Below are positions 17,103-25,619 of a stretch of DNA of 64,000 nucleotides, one piece after another. How positions within the stretch are numbered: position 1 is the stretch's first letter; every line of letters starts with the position of its first letter. The notes beneath the pieces were generated by a model. That model saw only the letters and a program-made list of their open reading frames with translations, had not been told where the DNA came from and did not search any database. The translations under genes were made by a program, and so were the position numbers. This DNA comes from Agrobacterium tumefaciens (GTDB lineage Bacteria; Pseudomonadota; Alphaproteobacteria; Rhizobiales; Rhizobiaceae): assembly GCF_000834635.1 (NCBI RefSeq), contig NZ_JXQV01000011.1:62001-126000 (forward strand). Reading direction: 5' to 3'.

Positions 17103-18401
17103 ATGAGCAACACGCCAAACCTTAACATACCTATGCCCGATCCGAGCGCTGATGTGGACGATGAGTTTTATCGTCTGCAACAGGCTTGGATGCTTGTCGA
17201 TGAGGCGCTTTTCCAGCTAATTGCCGCTGTGGCCGGTAAATCTAATACCGGCCACACACACGCTATCGACCAGATCAACGGCCTCGTATCGGCGCTCCAA
17301 AATAAGATGGACGCGAACAAGGCTTTCAAGATCGGCGACTTGGCTGATGTTGTCGGCTCTGCCGACGCGGCTCTGAATTACGTTCTTGCGAAAAACAATG
17401 ACGGAAAATTCAGCTTCGCTTCCGCACTAAGTGTGCTTGGCAACCACGATCATTCGATTGCGCAAGTGGTTGGGCTTGCTGATGCGCTGAATGCTCGCCT
17501 CTTAAAATCTGGCGGCAGTATGTCAGGTATCCTTCAGTTAGGATTTGATTATCCTCAACTTTGGTTTGGCAACAGCCAGACTGGTACAGGATGGAGAATT
17601 ATTAAAGACACTGCTCAAGGTAGTGTAGGTGCTCTGGTATTCCAGTATTCAACAGATAAATGGAACCAGAGCTACAACAGTGTCATGTTTTTTGGCCCTG
17701 ATGGAAGGGCTCGGTTTATCAACAAACTGGAGGCTCAGTCCGGCTTGTATGTCGCCGGGGCGGTGGAGTTTGGTGCAGAGCTTTATCTGCAAGCAGCACT
17801 GGAGATAGGGAACACAAACGGCACTGCCGGGGTGGCGCTCATAGACTTCCATACGTCTGCGACTGTGCGGGACTATAACTGCCGTATCATCTGCGACAGC
17901 AATGCCAATGATGGCAATGGCCTTGGAACCATGAATATCCTTGCCGGGAACCTCATGTGGAACGGCAACCGCCTTATCAGCATGTGGGACAGAGCCACCG
18001 CCGCCGACATCGCAGCGGGAACTGCGAACAAATTCCCTGATGCAGCGGCTGTTAAGGTTGCTCTGGCTGCTCAGGTTCCATTTACCAGCGGGCAACAGAC
18101 GATCACAAACGGCGGACAACTCGTTATCGCCCACGGTTTGGGCAGTGTACCTGGAAACGTAAGCATTCAGCTTGTCTGCGTTGCTGCGGATAAAGGTTAC
18201 AACGTCGGCGACATCGCTTTTTATCCTCCCATGCTTGTCGGCTTTAACGGCAATGCCTACGGGATGACGCCAGTAATCGATGCAACCAACATTACGCTTC
18301 GGATTTCCACGGCAGGATTTGCGGCTCAAAATAAGACCAATGGAAACGCTGATGTTCTCAATTCTGCTAACTGGCGGCTCGTTGTAAAGGCTTACCCATG
18401 A
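17103..18401 (+). CDS. Tail fibre protein
   Basis: This 432-residue protein has a short N-terminal attachment segment and short fibre repeats of the GHTHAIDQI / NHDHSIAQV type that are common in phage tail fibres (histidine-rich triple helix). A long beta-rich shaft follows, with a C-terminal domain (SGQQTITNGGQLVIAHGLGS) like fibre tips. It overlaps the next gene by four bases. The middle part (about 17510-17800) is more AT-rich than its surroundings, a sign of module exchange. Confidence 0.8.
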   Translation: MSNTPNLNIPMPDPSADVDDEFYRLQQAWMLVDEALFQLIAAVAGKSNTGHTHAIDQINGLVSALQNKMDANKAFKIGDLADVVGSADAALNYVLAKNNDGKFSFASALSVLGNHDHSIAQVVGLADALNARLLKSGGSMSGILQLGFDYPQLWFGNSQTGTGWRIIKDTAQGSVGALVFQYSTDKWNQSYNSVMFFGPDGRARFINKLEAQSGLYVAGAVEFGAELYLQAALEIGNTNGTAGVALIDFHTSATVRDYNCRIICDSNANDGNGLGTMNILAGNLMWNGNRLISMWDRATAADIAAGTANKFPDAAAVKVALAAQVPFTSGQQTITNGGQLVIAHGLGSVPGNVSIQLVCVAADKGYNVGDIAFYPPMLVGFNGNAYGMTPVIDATNITLRISTAGFAAQNKTNGNADVLNSANWRLVVKAYP

Positions 18402-18931
18402 CCAAACGTTATTTCGTAGATGCGAGCGGGAATTTTCTTGGCAGCTATGACGACGCTGACGGCGAGATGCCGGAAGAGTTTGAAGGTGCCGTAGAGGTTG
18501 ACGAAGATCCTAAACCACCTCGCCCTCCAACGGTTCAAAGGTTCTTTGTGGATCAGGACGGGAAATATATTGGCAGCTATGACGGGCCGGATGATGAGAT
18601 GCCGGCTATCTTCGAGGGCGCGAGTGAAGCGGATATGCCGCCAATCGATGCAAGGCAGGTATGGGACGCAGGAAGTGGGGAGTACCTTCCCATGCCACAG
18701 CCGCCGTATCAGATTGCCAAAACCACTCCATGGCTGCGGATGACTGAAGATGAGGCGGCAATAATGGACGTGATTATGAGCGAGGCCACCGCGCGGGAAA
18801 AGCAAATCTACATGGCTGCCCAATATCTTAGTTCTGACGACAAACTTTGGGCATTAATGCACCAACGGCTCGCTGATAACCTGCCAGGCGGAGATGCCCG
18901 CGCTACAGAACTGCTTGCACCAGAGCCTTGA
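18398..18931 (+). CDS. Tail-fibre-associated protein with two tandem repeats
   Basis: This 177-residue protein contains two copies of a 35-residue unit. The first begins RYFVDASGNFLGSYDDADGE and the second RFFVDQDGKYIGSYDGPDDE; each continues into MPxxFEGAxE. After them comes ARQVWDAG, a phrase seen in small proteins coded behind phage fibre genes. The C-terminal part is helical. It could be a fibre chaperone or a fibre cap. The overlap ATGA with the fibre gene suggests coupled translation. Confidence 0.65.
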   Translation: MTKRYFVDASGNFLGSYDDADGEMPEEFEGAVEVDEDPKPPRPPTVQRFFVDQDGKYIGSYDGPDDEMPAIFEGASEADMPPIDARQVWDAGSGEYLPMPQPPYQIAKTTPWLRMTEDEAAIMDVIMSEATAREKQIYMAAQYLSSDDKLWALMHQRLADNLPGGDARATELLAPEP

Positions 18932-18985
18932 TAGTTGCGGATTGCGGATCGCGCAACGGGAACCAAAACAGTATTGAATGTTCGA

Positions 18986-19008
18986 CCTAGATACTGATGG
19001 CATCTAGG
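18986..19008. repeat. Inverted repeat ahead of the tail esterase gene
   Basis: CCTAGAT (18986-18992) and ATCTAGG (19002-19008) form a perfect 7-bp dyad with a nine-base spacer. It lies 26 bases before the SGNH hydrolase start in the 103-base gap after the fibre-associated gene. It could be an RNA hairpin limiting translation or a relic of module exchange. Confidence 0.4.
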
Positions 19009-19034
19009 GAACGACCGGGACAAAAGGGAAATCG

Positions 19035-20087
19035 ATGGCGACTTTGTTCACATTTGGCGACAGCATTACCGAGGGCGCTCAGTCTACGTCCGCGGCAAAA
19101 CGGTATGCAAACCTTTTGGCTTCAGCGCTTGGAGCCACCCTCGACAACAGCGGTGTTTCGACAGCAATGGTTATGGACCAGTATAGCACGATGTTTTCAA
19201 AGATGCCGCTTTATGGCGATATCGGCACGGTTGCTTTCGGGACAAACGACCAAGCTAAGTACGATCTTGACCCAGCCAAGCGCGGCTACTTCATTGATGG
19301 GATTACGGCATACATCCTTTGGGTCGCATGCCAGCCACGCCTTGCTACAGCTGCAAACGGTGTTGCTTTTACAGGGACGTGGTCCAATGCTGGTCTTGCT
19401 CTTGGGTGTTACGCCTCTTCTTTCCCCGGAGCCAAAGCGACATTCACGGCTAGCGGTTCAGCCATAGTGCTTGGAATGTACCGGCAGTTTGGAAACGCCA
19501 GCACTTTCCGCGTCAGGATTGATGGTGTTGATAAAGGCTTGTTCAGCACCAACGGTGACGTCCGCACCATCCTCGGGACGGCTTGGGGGCCGATGTGCCT
19601 AGTGTTCGACGGGTTAGGGGCTGGTTCGCATTCAGTCGAAATTGAAGTGGTGACGGGCGGTTCCGCCGCCAACATCGTTTACTTCCACTGGTTTTGCTCT
19701 CTATCTACGGCGCGCAATAGGGTCGCGGTAGGAAACATTCCACAGGCGATTGCCTACACGTATGGTGGTTCCGCCGCAAACGTCGATGCATACAACGCTG
19801 ATATCGCGGCTTTGGTAGCACGTCTTGCGACAGCAGGTGCTGACGTCCGACTGGCAGACGTATCTTCGGCGTTGGCGCCATCCGACATGTTTGACAACGT
19901 ACACCCAAACGATGCCGGGCACGCCAAGATGGCAATCGTGTTCAAGAATTCATTGCAGCAGGCTGACACGGCAACGCCACCGGCCAACACGATGGCCTAT
20001 ACTCCTGCTTCCGTGCACTCTGGAAGCGACGGAAACTTCTATGCGAAGGCGGGCAACGGACCGTACAAAAAGCTCACGCTGTCATAA
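19035..20087 (+). CDS. Phage tail-associated SGNH/GDSL esterase
   Basis: This 350-residue protein shows the SGNH hydrolase blocks: FGDSITEG (catalytic serine) at residues 7-14, GTND (oxyanion asparagine) near residue 73, and DNVHPNDAGH (catalytic Asp and His) near residue 290. A beta-rich insert of about 130 residues separates blocks III and V. The C-terminal tail (YTPASVHSGSDGNFYAKAGN) resembles a trimerising fibre end. Such tail proteins deacetylate surface polysaccharides during adsorption. The gene faces an O-acyltransferase gene with abutting stop codons (20087/20088). Confidence 0.85.
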   Translation: MATLFTFGDSITEGAQSTSAAKRYANLLASALGATLDNSGVSTAMVMDQYSTMFSKMPLYGDIGTVAFGTNDQAKYDLDPAKRGYFIDGITAYILWVACQPRLATAANGVAFTGTWSNAGLALGCYASSFPGAKATFTASGSAIVLGMYRQFGNASTFRVRIDGVDKGLFSTNGDVRTILGTAWGPMCLVFDGLGAGSHSVEIEVVTGGSAANIVYFHWFCSLSTARNRVAVGNIPQAIAYTYGGSAANVDAYNADIAALVARLATAGADVRLADVSSALAPSDMFDNVHPNDAGHAKMAIVFKNSLQQADTATPPANTMAYTPASVHSGSDGNFYAKAGNGPYKKLTLS

Positions 20088-22022
20088 TTAATTGGTCAGC
20101 TTTGCTAGGGAGGGCAAGAGCGTTTTCGATATGAATGATCTTGCCCCAATCTCTGACAGGTGCCCGTAATCAAAGGTCGTCAGTTCCGCGATACCCTGAG
20201 TGTTGTGCTCAAACCGTGGGCATCCTTCGGGTGTGCAGACTCGATCCATCACAGAGAGATAGGTAGCGCCTGAACCTTCAACTGCTTTTCTATAATCGCG
20301 GTCAAATTGAGCGAGGTTAGGACGCGCCCCCCGGGCTGAGTATTGCGGGATATCAGCAACATTTCGATCAAACACGCCAAGTTCTTGCGCGACCAAGTCG
20401 GGTAGTGGTTTTGTCCATACTGGCACCTGACCAAAAACGATGACCGTGTTGGACTTTGCTAGTTGAGAAAGCGCTGCCTTGAAGTCCTGAAAATAGGATG
20501 GGTATGACCATCTCGCATCGACTGAAGATGTCCCGGCAACCGCAGACCATTGGTACATGTACGCGGCAAGAACTATTAGATCGGGTTGATTGGCCTCTAT
20601 CTCGTCCATAACTGTTCTGTTGATAGATCCGCATCTCTTGGTCGCTGTCTCGGATCGGTTCTGTGGGAATTCCAAAACAAGGGGCAAGCAATATGCGGCC
20701 GTCATGGATTTGAGGTCGACATTATTCGAGGATGCCCAGGCGCTTAGCTCTGGATAAATCGCGGACGCGTGGGAGTCCCCAATCAACAGAACTCGGGGCT
20801 TTAATTTCTGCCCTGTGAAATGACATTTTGGTGCGAAGTCGGAAGTCTCCACCAGAAAACACTCATCGACCAATTGAAGGCCATTCGTATCTTTCGGCGT
20901 GACTGAAGCAATACGGCTATCTTCGAAGCTCTTGAGATAGGATGACGCCGCCAAAACGACTGCCAGAAGAACAACCGAAGAAACGAGGAATGTCTTGGTT
21001 GATACGGATGATTTGCTCCGAAATGGTGTCTCGATGAAGCGCCAAGACAAATAAGAAATGGCGAAAACGCTGGTAATAACGAGAGCTTTTTGGCTGGCAG
21101 TCCCAAACCATTCAATCTCTTCAGCAATTACAATGGCTGGAAGATGCCACATGTAAATGCTGTAGCTGAGAAGGCCGATGAAAACTGCAGCGCGTGAAGC
21201 CATAATCTTGCCGAGAGCTGATTGGGGCGAGAGGGCCACTATCAGCAAAGCTGCGGATATGGATGGTATGGCGGAGTAAAACCCGGGGTAGGGGGTCTGG
21301 GAATTGTAGCCATAAACGCAACAGGCCAATGCGAAAATTGCGGCCCAAGTCATAACAGGCTTCAGCCGTTCTGGGATATTCTCGGACAGACGAGAGCCAT
21401 AAACCGCAACGTTTGCCCCAAGCAAGATTTCCCAAATCCTTGCCCAGAACATGTAATAGGAGCCATCTGGTTTCGCGATGGCGAGAAATGCCGACACGCA
21501 GAAAAGAACGCACGTTGCTATCGAAAGCGATGGGATTAATGCTTTTCGCCACTTCGTGAATATCAAGGCGAATGCGATCGGGAACGCGATGTAATATTTT
21601 TCTTCGATCGATAGGCTCCATGTGTGCAGGAGCGGACGAGGGTAATCAACCACATCGAAGTACCCACCAGCCTTTCTGAAAAATATCTCCGAAGTGAGCT
21701 TTAATGCATGGGTGATGCTGTTGGCGAAGCGCGAGAAATCGCTTGGAGCGAATAGGAAGAATGCTGCGGGGATGCACACGCAAATAACGCATAGCAACAG
21801 CGGCAATATTCTCCGCGTACGTCGCTCATAGAAATCCAGAAAGCTGAATCTGCCACTTTGCAGATCGCTGTAGATTTTGGCGGTTATGAGATAGCCGCTG
21901 ATGACAAAGAACACATCAACACCGACAAAGCCGCCCGTAAACCCGACGATCCCTGCGTGAAATAAAACGACAGGAATAACCGCTAGGGCTCTTAGCCCAT
22001 CCACTTCCGCACGATATCTCAT
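20088..22022 (-). CDS. OafA-type membrane O-acyltransferase with C-terminal SGNH domain
   Basis: This 644-residue protein has an N-terminal acyltransferase-3 domain (start RYRAEVDGLRALAVIPVVLF, HAGIVGFTGGFVGVDVFFVI, then ERRTRRILPLLL) with about ten membrane segments. The periplasmic C-terminal SGNH domain has LLIGDSHASAIYP and DYGHLSEIGA. Such enzymes acetylate O-antigen or other surface glycans. Read against the late operon and with lower GC, it looks like a lysogenic conversion gene that alters the receptor. A promoter is expected in 22023-22163. Confidence 0.88.
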   Translation of the reverse strand: MRYRAEVDGLRALAVIPVVLFHAGIVGFTGGFVGVDVFFVISGYLITAKIYSDLQSGRFSFLDFYERRTRRILPLLLCVICVCIPAAFFLFAPSDFSRFANSITHALKLTSEIFFRKAGGYFDVVDYPRPLLHTWSLSIEEKYYIAFPIAFALIFTKWRKALIPSLSIATCVLFCVSAFLAIAKPDGSYYMFWARIWEILLGANVAVYGSRLSENIPERLKPVMTWAAIFALACCVYGYNSQTPYPGFYSAIPSISAALLIVALSPQSALGKIMASRAAVFIGLLSYSIYMWHLPAIVIAEEIEWFGTASQKALVITSVFAISYLSWRFIETPFRSKSSVSTKTFLVSSVVLLAVVLAASSYLKSFEDSRIASVTPKDTNGLQLVDECFLVETSDFAPKCHFTGQKLKPRVLLIGDSHASAIYPELSAWASSNNVDLKSMTAAYCLPLVLEFPQNRSETATKRCGSINRTVMDEIEANQPDLIVLAAYMYQWSAVAGTSSVDARWSYPSYFQDFKAALSQLAKSNTVIVFGQVPVWTKPLPDLVAQELGVFDRNVADIPQYSARGARPNLAQFDRDYRKAVEGSGATYLSVMDRVCTPEGCPRFEHNTQGIAELTTFDYGHLSEIGARSFISKTLLPSLAKLTN

Positions 22023-22078
22023 AACTGTCTCCGGCCCGCCAGATTGCGGATTATGGGAAGGCTGCGAAGAAGTCCATG

Positions 22079-22107
22079 CCTCGATTTTATAATCTAAAAA
22101 ATCGAGG
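22079..22107. repeat. Perfect 10-bp inverted repeat upstream of the acyltransferase gene
   Basis: CCTCGATTTT (22079-22088) and AAAATCGAGG (22098-22107) form a dyad with a nine-base AT-rich spacer, 57 bases ahead of the acyltransferase start. No T-run follows on either strand. It is a candidate operator or a hairpin separating the two reverse-strand genes. Confidence 0.5.
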
Positions 22108-22163
22108 TAAATTTGCTGGAAGTTGTGATGACCGTCTTCAATGAGGCGGTTCGTGGCGCGTCA

Positions 22164-22922
22164 TCAACTGCGCGAAGTAGCGTTCTTTACAGAACGCCGT
22201 AGCGATCGGATCGTGCGTTTCATCTGGCACTGAATAACCAGTCGAAGAGGCATATCTGTTTTCTTAACGATGAGCTGGATCCAATCGCGCTGCCACTGTT
22301 CGAGCAACTGACTATCCCCGTCATATCTGGTCAATGCGCTTCCAAATGCCACGCGGTTGTCAGAGGAAAAAGCAGTTCGAGCGGCGTCATCCGCCTCATC
22401 CCTGTCGTTGACGGAGCTTTCTAGGACTAGGAGAATTTTTGTCTTGCCGCGTCTGCTTTTGTCGATGGCGGCGAGGAATTGAGCTGCTTCCTTTTCCATG
22501 AGTTCGAAAACTTCTTTGGCTGTTATGCCGGGGGTTGTTGCCCTGCTTTGGGATAGCTCCCGATAGTACACAAAATGGAGAAAATCGTTCGTCCGAAGTG
22601 CTTGGCGCATCCGATCAAAGCGCCTTACCATTTCCGCATGAATTTTAGGGTCCGACGCTGGGTCTGAATGGATATGGAACGTGCGAGGATAACGTTTGTA
22701 TGCTGGCACCGAGCGCTCCACAGGAGGGTGGTAGACTACCTCATAGCAGCCACTCTGAGACACTGATTGGAAGTCTTCCACGACAATCTTGGTAACTGCT
22801 GAGAGCCCATCCTCAACGTTTAGTAGCCAGTCGAACGGATAGGACGCGCGCCTGAGACCGGCCACCTTCATCATTGTCGCAGCATTGCACGCGGAACCCA
22901 GAGATATGTACTGATGCTGCAT
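22164..22922 (-). CDS. DUF1796 family protein (putative papain-like cysteine peptidase fold)
   Basis: This 252-residue protein begins with the DUF1796 signature: YISLGSACNAATMMKVAGLR followed by RASYPFDWLL. It contains the expected early cysteine and a histidine within FLHFVYYREL. Family members are often coded with glycan or polysaccharide genes; their activity is not established to my knowledge. The start at 22922 places the motif at the N-terminus as in the family; an ATG at 22979 is also open. It sits with the acyltransferase in one reverse-strand block, so I infer a shared surface-modification role. Confidence 0.7.
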   Translation of the reverse strand: MQHQYISLGSACNAATMMKVAGLRRASYPFDWLLNVEDGLSAVTKIVVEDFQSVSQSGCYEVVYHPPVERSVPAYKRYPRTFHIHSDPASDPKIHAEMVRRFDRMRQALRTNDFLHFVYYRELSQSRATTPGITAKEVFELMEKEAAQFLAAIDKSRRGKTKILLVLESSVNDRDEADDAARTAFSSDNRVAFGSALTRYDGDSQLLEQWQRDWIQLIVKKTDMPLRLVIQCQMKRTIRSLRRSVKNATSRS

Positions 22923-23129
22923 GCTCTGTCTGGCCTCCCAAAATTGAGGCGGAGATAACCACAAGCTGTAATTCGGCACAATCCAAAAGTCTGTAAGACG
23001 TTACGGCGACTATTCAGGCGTATGGGCAATCGACTTAAGAAATCGTCTCGCACTCAATGCGAGTTCCGATACTACCCGGCGCTAAGCGCCATCCCCTTCA
23101 CATCGCTGTTTCTTTAAAAGGAGTCCACA
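22923..23129. promoter_or_regulatory. Divergent intergenic region with hairpins ahead of the sheath gene
   Basis: The 207-base gap between the DUF1796 gene and the sheath gene has two short dyads: CTCGC/GCGAG (about 23048-23064) and GGCGC TAA GCGCC (about 23079-23091). A strong Shine-Dalgarno, AAAAGGAG, lies about eight bases before the sheath ATG. A promoter for each side is plausible, but I see no clear -35/-10 pair. Confidence 0.4.
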
Positions 23130-24593
23130 ATGGCTAACCTCGCCTATGCGCATGGCGTGAGCTTGACCGAGAGTGCGGAAACGCCGTCGCTTTTGCGTGT
23201 CCAGCAACAGGGCATCACATTCATCAACGGCACGGCCCCTGACGCCGATGCTGCCACGTTCCCGCTAAACTATCCCAAACTGGTCACGTCGCTGTCAGCG
23301 GCGGCGCTGCTGGGTGCAGCGGGTACGCTTCTCGAAGACGTGACAACTGTTTTCAATGAGGGCGGCTCGTGGTGCATCATCAACCGCGTGGCGCATGACG
23401 CCGATGCGGCAGTTCTGCAAGCCAACCTGATCGGCGACCCTGTTACCCTTACAGGTCTTTATGCCGCTTTGCGCGCCAAGGCTTTGACCAGCTACCAGCC
23501 ACGCGTCATCATCACCGCAGGCAATACCGGCGCATGGGTTGAGGATGGCGTCGTTTCTGTTTCGCTATCTGCTGAAGGTTCCAAGCTGACAGAAGCGCCG
23601 GTCGTGACAGCGACGGGTGGCGGCAATGATCCCGGCAAGGCATTGCCGACGCTCGAAGCCGTCATGGGAACCGGCGTGGATGCTGGCAAGGTTGTTTCGG
23701 TGCGCATCGTCGCGCCGGGCAAGAAGCTTTCGCAGCCTCCGGTCATCACCTTCTCGGGCGGTGGCGCTGATGCCGCCAAAGTGCTGCCCGCTGCGACCGC
23801 GAATGTGGGCGACGTGGCAAACCCGTTTGTTTCGGCGCTGAATGCCATCACCCCTAAAATTCGCGCCCGCGCCTATATCAGCGGTCCGAACACGACCAAT
23901 GACGAGGCTTTGCGCTTCCGTCAGACTGTCAACGGCGGTCGCATTCTGATCATCGATCCGAAGGTGCTGAAGAACGTCAACGGCGTTCCGGTCACAAAGC
24001 CGGTCGCACCTGTGTTTGCCGGTGTTCGGTCACGCGTGGTGGCATCTGATGAGGGTGTTTCCGGTTCGGTTTCGAACAAGAAAATCCGCACCATCGACGG
24101 TGTTGCCCGCACGATCACATACCCGGATGACGGCAATTATCTGAACGAAAATCAGGTATCGACCATCATCAACGAACGGGGCGGTTTCCGCACCTGGGGT
24201 AGCCGTCTGGCGATTGATGATCCGCTTTGGCAGTTCGATAGCGTTCGTGCCACCGCCGACATGATCAACGAAGCGCTGGAAGATGTTTACTTCCAGTATG
24301 TGGATCGCAAGTTCACCAAGGCCAATATGAAGTTGATGCTTGAAGACGGTAACGCCGCGCTGCGCGTCTTCAAGAACAACGACGATATCCTTGGCGGGCG
24401 CTGCTGGTTCCCAGCCCTCAATGATCCGACGCTGATGGCCAACGGTAAGCTCTTCCTCAATGTCGAGTTTGAGCCTGTTGGCATCATGGAGCAAATCCAC
24501 ATCACCACCCACCGCAACATTCTCTATTACCGGCTCCTGCTGGATGAGGTGCGCGGTGCCATTGAAACCGGCCCGCTTTCGGTTGCCGCATAA
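23130..24593 (+). CDS. Contractile tail sheath protein (FI-like)
   Basis: This 487-residue protein is the outer sheath that contracts on infection. The N-terminus (YAHGVSLTESAETPSLLRVQ) and C-terminus (FLNVEFEPVGIMEQIHITTH) are typical of P2 FI/Mu gpL sheaths, as is YPDDGNYLNENQVSTIINER. Residues about 130-235 are an insertion with two related units, each with a P-V/I-x3-GGG core (APVVTATGGG, PPVITFSGGG). These probably form a surface domain. It is about 90 residues longer than P2 FI because of this insert. Confidence 0.9.
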   Translation: MANLAYAHGVSLTESAETPSLLRVQQQGITFINGTAPDADAATFPLNYPKLVTSLSAAALLGAAGTLLEDVTTVFNEGGSWCIINRVAHDADAAVLQANLIGDPVTLTGLYAALRAKALTSYQPRVIITAGNTGAWVEDGVVSVSLSAEGSKLTEAPVVTATGGGNDPGKALPTLEAVMGTGVDAGKVVSVRIVAPGKKLSQPPVITFSGGGADAAKVLPAATANVGDVANPFVSALNAITPKIRARAYISGPNTTNDEALRFRQTVNGGRILIIDPKVLKNVNGVPVTKPVAPVFAGVRSRVVASDEGVSGSVSNKKIRTIDGVARTITYPDDGNYLNENQVSTIINERGGFRTWGSRLAIDDPLWQFDSVRATADMINEALEDVYFQYVDRKFTKANMKLMLEDGNAALRVFKNNDDILGGRCWFPALNDPTLMANGKLFLNVEFEPVGIMEQIHITTHRNILYYRLLLDEVRGAIETGPLSVAA

Positions 24594-24606
24594 GGAGTAG
24601 CCAGAC

Positions 24607-25119
24607 ATGGCAGAGAAATCTTTACCGCGTGGTATTCTGCGCGATTGCACGCTGTGGGCAGACCGCGAAAGCAAGCTCGGCCAGATTGCCGACATCACGT
24701 TGCCCGTGCCGGAAGCCAAACGCGAGACCTTGCGTAACGCGGGTATGATCAAAGATCGCAATGTCCATATGGGCTATAACGCTCTGGAAATGGGCTTCAA
24801 GATGCCGGGCCTTGACCCGCAAATCCTGAAGCTCTTTGGCTTGAGGCCCGGCGTTGATACGCCGTTCCTGATCACGGGCGCGACGGTTGATGAAGATGGC
24901 ACCACACACAGTGCTGTCGTTTCCATTCGCGGCAAGATGTACAAGCCCGACCCTGGCACATGGAAGGGTGGCGACCTTTCCGAAAACGACTACGCCGTGG
25001 ACGTGAACTACTACAAGCTCGAAATCGACGGTGAAGAAATCTACGAGATGGATGACTTCGATTTCAAGATTGGCGGTGTTTCGCAGTACGGCGAAATCCG
25101 CAACGCACTGCTGCTGTAA
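24607..25119 (+). CDS. Major tail tube protein (FII-like)
   Basis: This 170-residue protein matches the P2 FII tail tube family: start LPRGILRDCTLWADRESKLG, the segment MGFKMPGLDPQILKLFGL, and the end YEMDDFDFKIGGVSQYGEIR. It polymerises inside the sheath. It is 13 bases behind the sheath gene, and a terminator follows directly. Confidence 0.9.
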   Translation: MAEKSLPRGILRDCTLWADRESKLGQIADITLPVPEAKRETLRNAGMIKDRNVHMGYNALEMGFKMPGLDPQILKLFGLRPGVDTPFLITGATVDEDGTTHSAVVSIRGKMYKPDPGTWKGGDLSENDYAVDVNYYKLEIDGEEIYEMDDFDFKIGGVSQYGEIRNALLL

Positions 25120-25130
25120 TCGACAGCCTC

Positions 25131-25178
25131 AAGAAGCGGGGTTGCTCTCTGGTGTGAGTTTAGCCCCGCCTTCTTTTT
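25131..25178 (+). terminator. Terminator/attenuator after the tail tube gene
   Basis: AAGAAGCGGGG (25131-25141) pairs, with one bulge, with CCCCGCCTTCTT (25164-25175), followed by T residues. It lies inside the late operon. Partial read-through would give high sheath and tube levels and lower levels of the tail chaperone and tape measure. Confidence 0.65.
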
Positions 25179-25343
25179 CGTTTGCGTGGCGAAAACCTCC
25201 CTTCAGGCGACCCCGCCTATGCCGTGCAAACTTTCCTGACGAGTGAACTGCAACGCACTTGTGCGTCCGGTCCGTCTGTTTCCAGCAATGATCCATTCAC
25301 AGCGCTGACGCCCTGCGCGCGCTTTTCACCTTTGAGGTTTTCC

Positions 25344-25619
25344 ATGTCCGACACTGTAACTGTTACCCTCGCCAAGCCCATAACCCACGATGATAAGACG
25401 ATTTCGGAATTGACGTTCCGCGAGCCGACCGTGGGCGATCTCATCATTGGCGACCAATTCACCGGCAAGCTTACGCAGATGACGGCCCTTCTCGCCTCGA
25501 TCTGTGACATCACTCTACCTGCGTTCAAGAAGATCGGTGCAAAAGATTTTCAGAAGATCGTGGACGCAACGGCTGGCTTGCTGGGAAACGACAAGAAGAA
25601 GGCCACGACTGGCGCTTGA
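25344..25619 (+). CDS. Tail assembly chaperone gpE
   Basis: This 91-residue protein has the P2 gpE pattern: KPITHDDKTISELTFREPTV followed by GDLIIGDQFTG. It belongs to the tail assembly chaperones that coat the tape measure protein. The start is ATG 25344; the open frame upstream to 25182 covers the terminator and is not coding. It carries a -1 slippery heptamer (25583-25589) near its end. Confidence 0.82.
   Translation: MSDTVTVTLAKPITHDDKTISELTFREPTVGDLIIGDQFTGKLTQMTALLASICDITLPAFKKIGAKDFQKIVDATAGLLGNDKKKATTGA

Noticed and set aside
15720-17180. Reverse frame of 486 codons
   Set aside because: It is antisense to the DUF4815 gene, and is Arg/His-rich as expected for a shadow frame.
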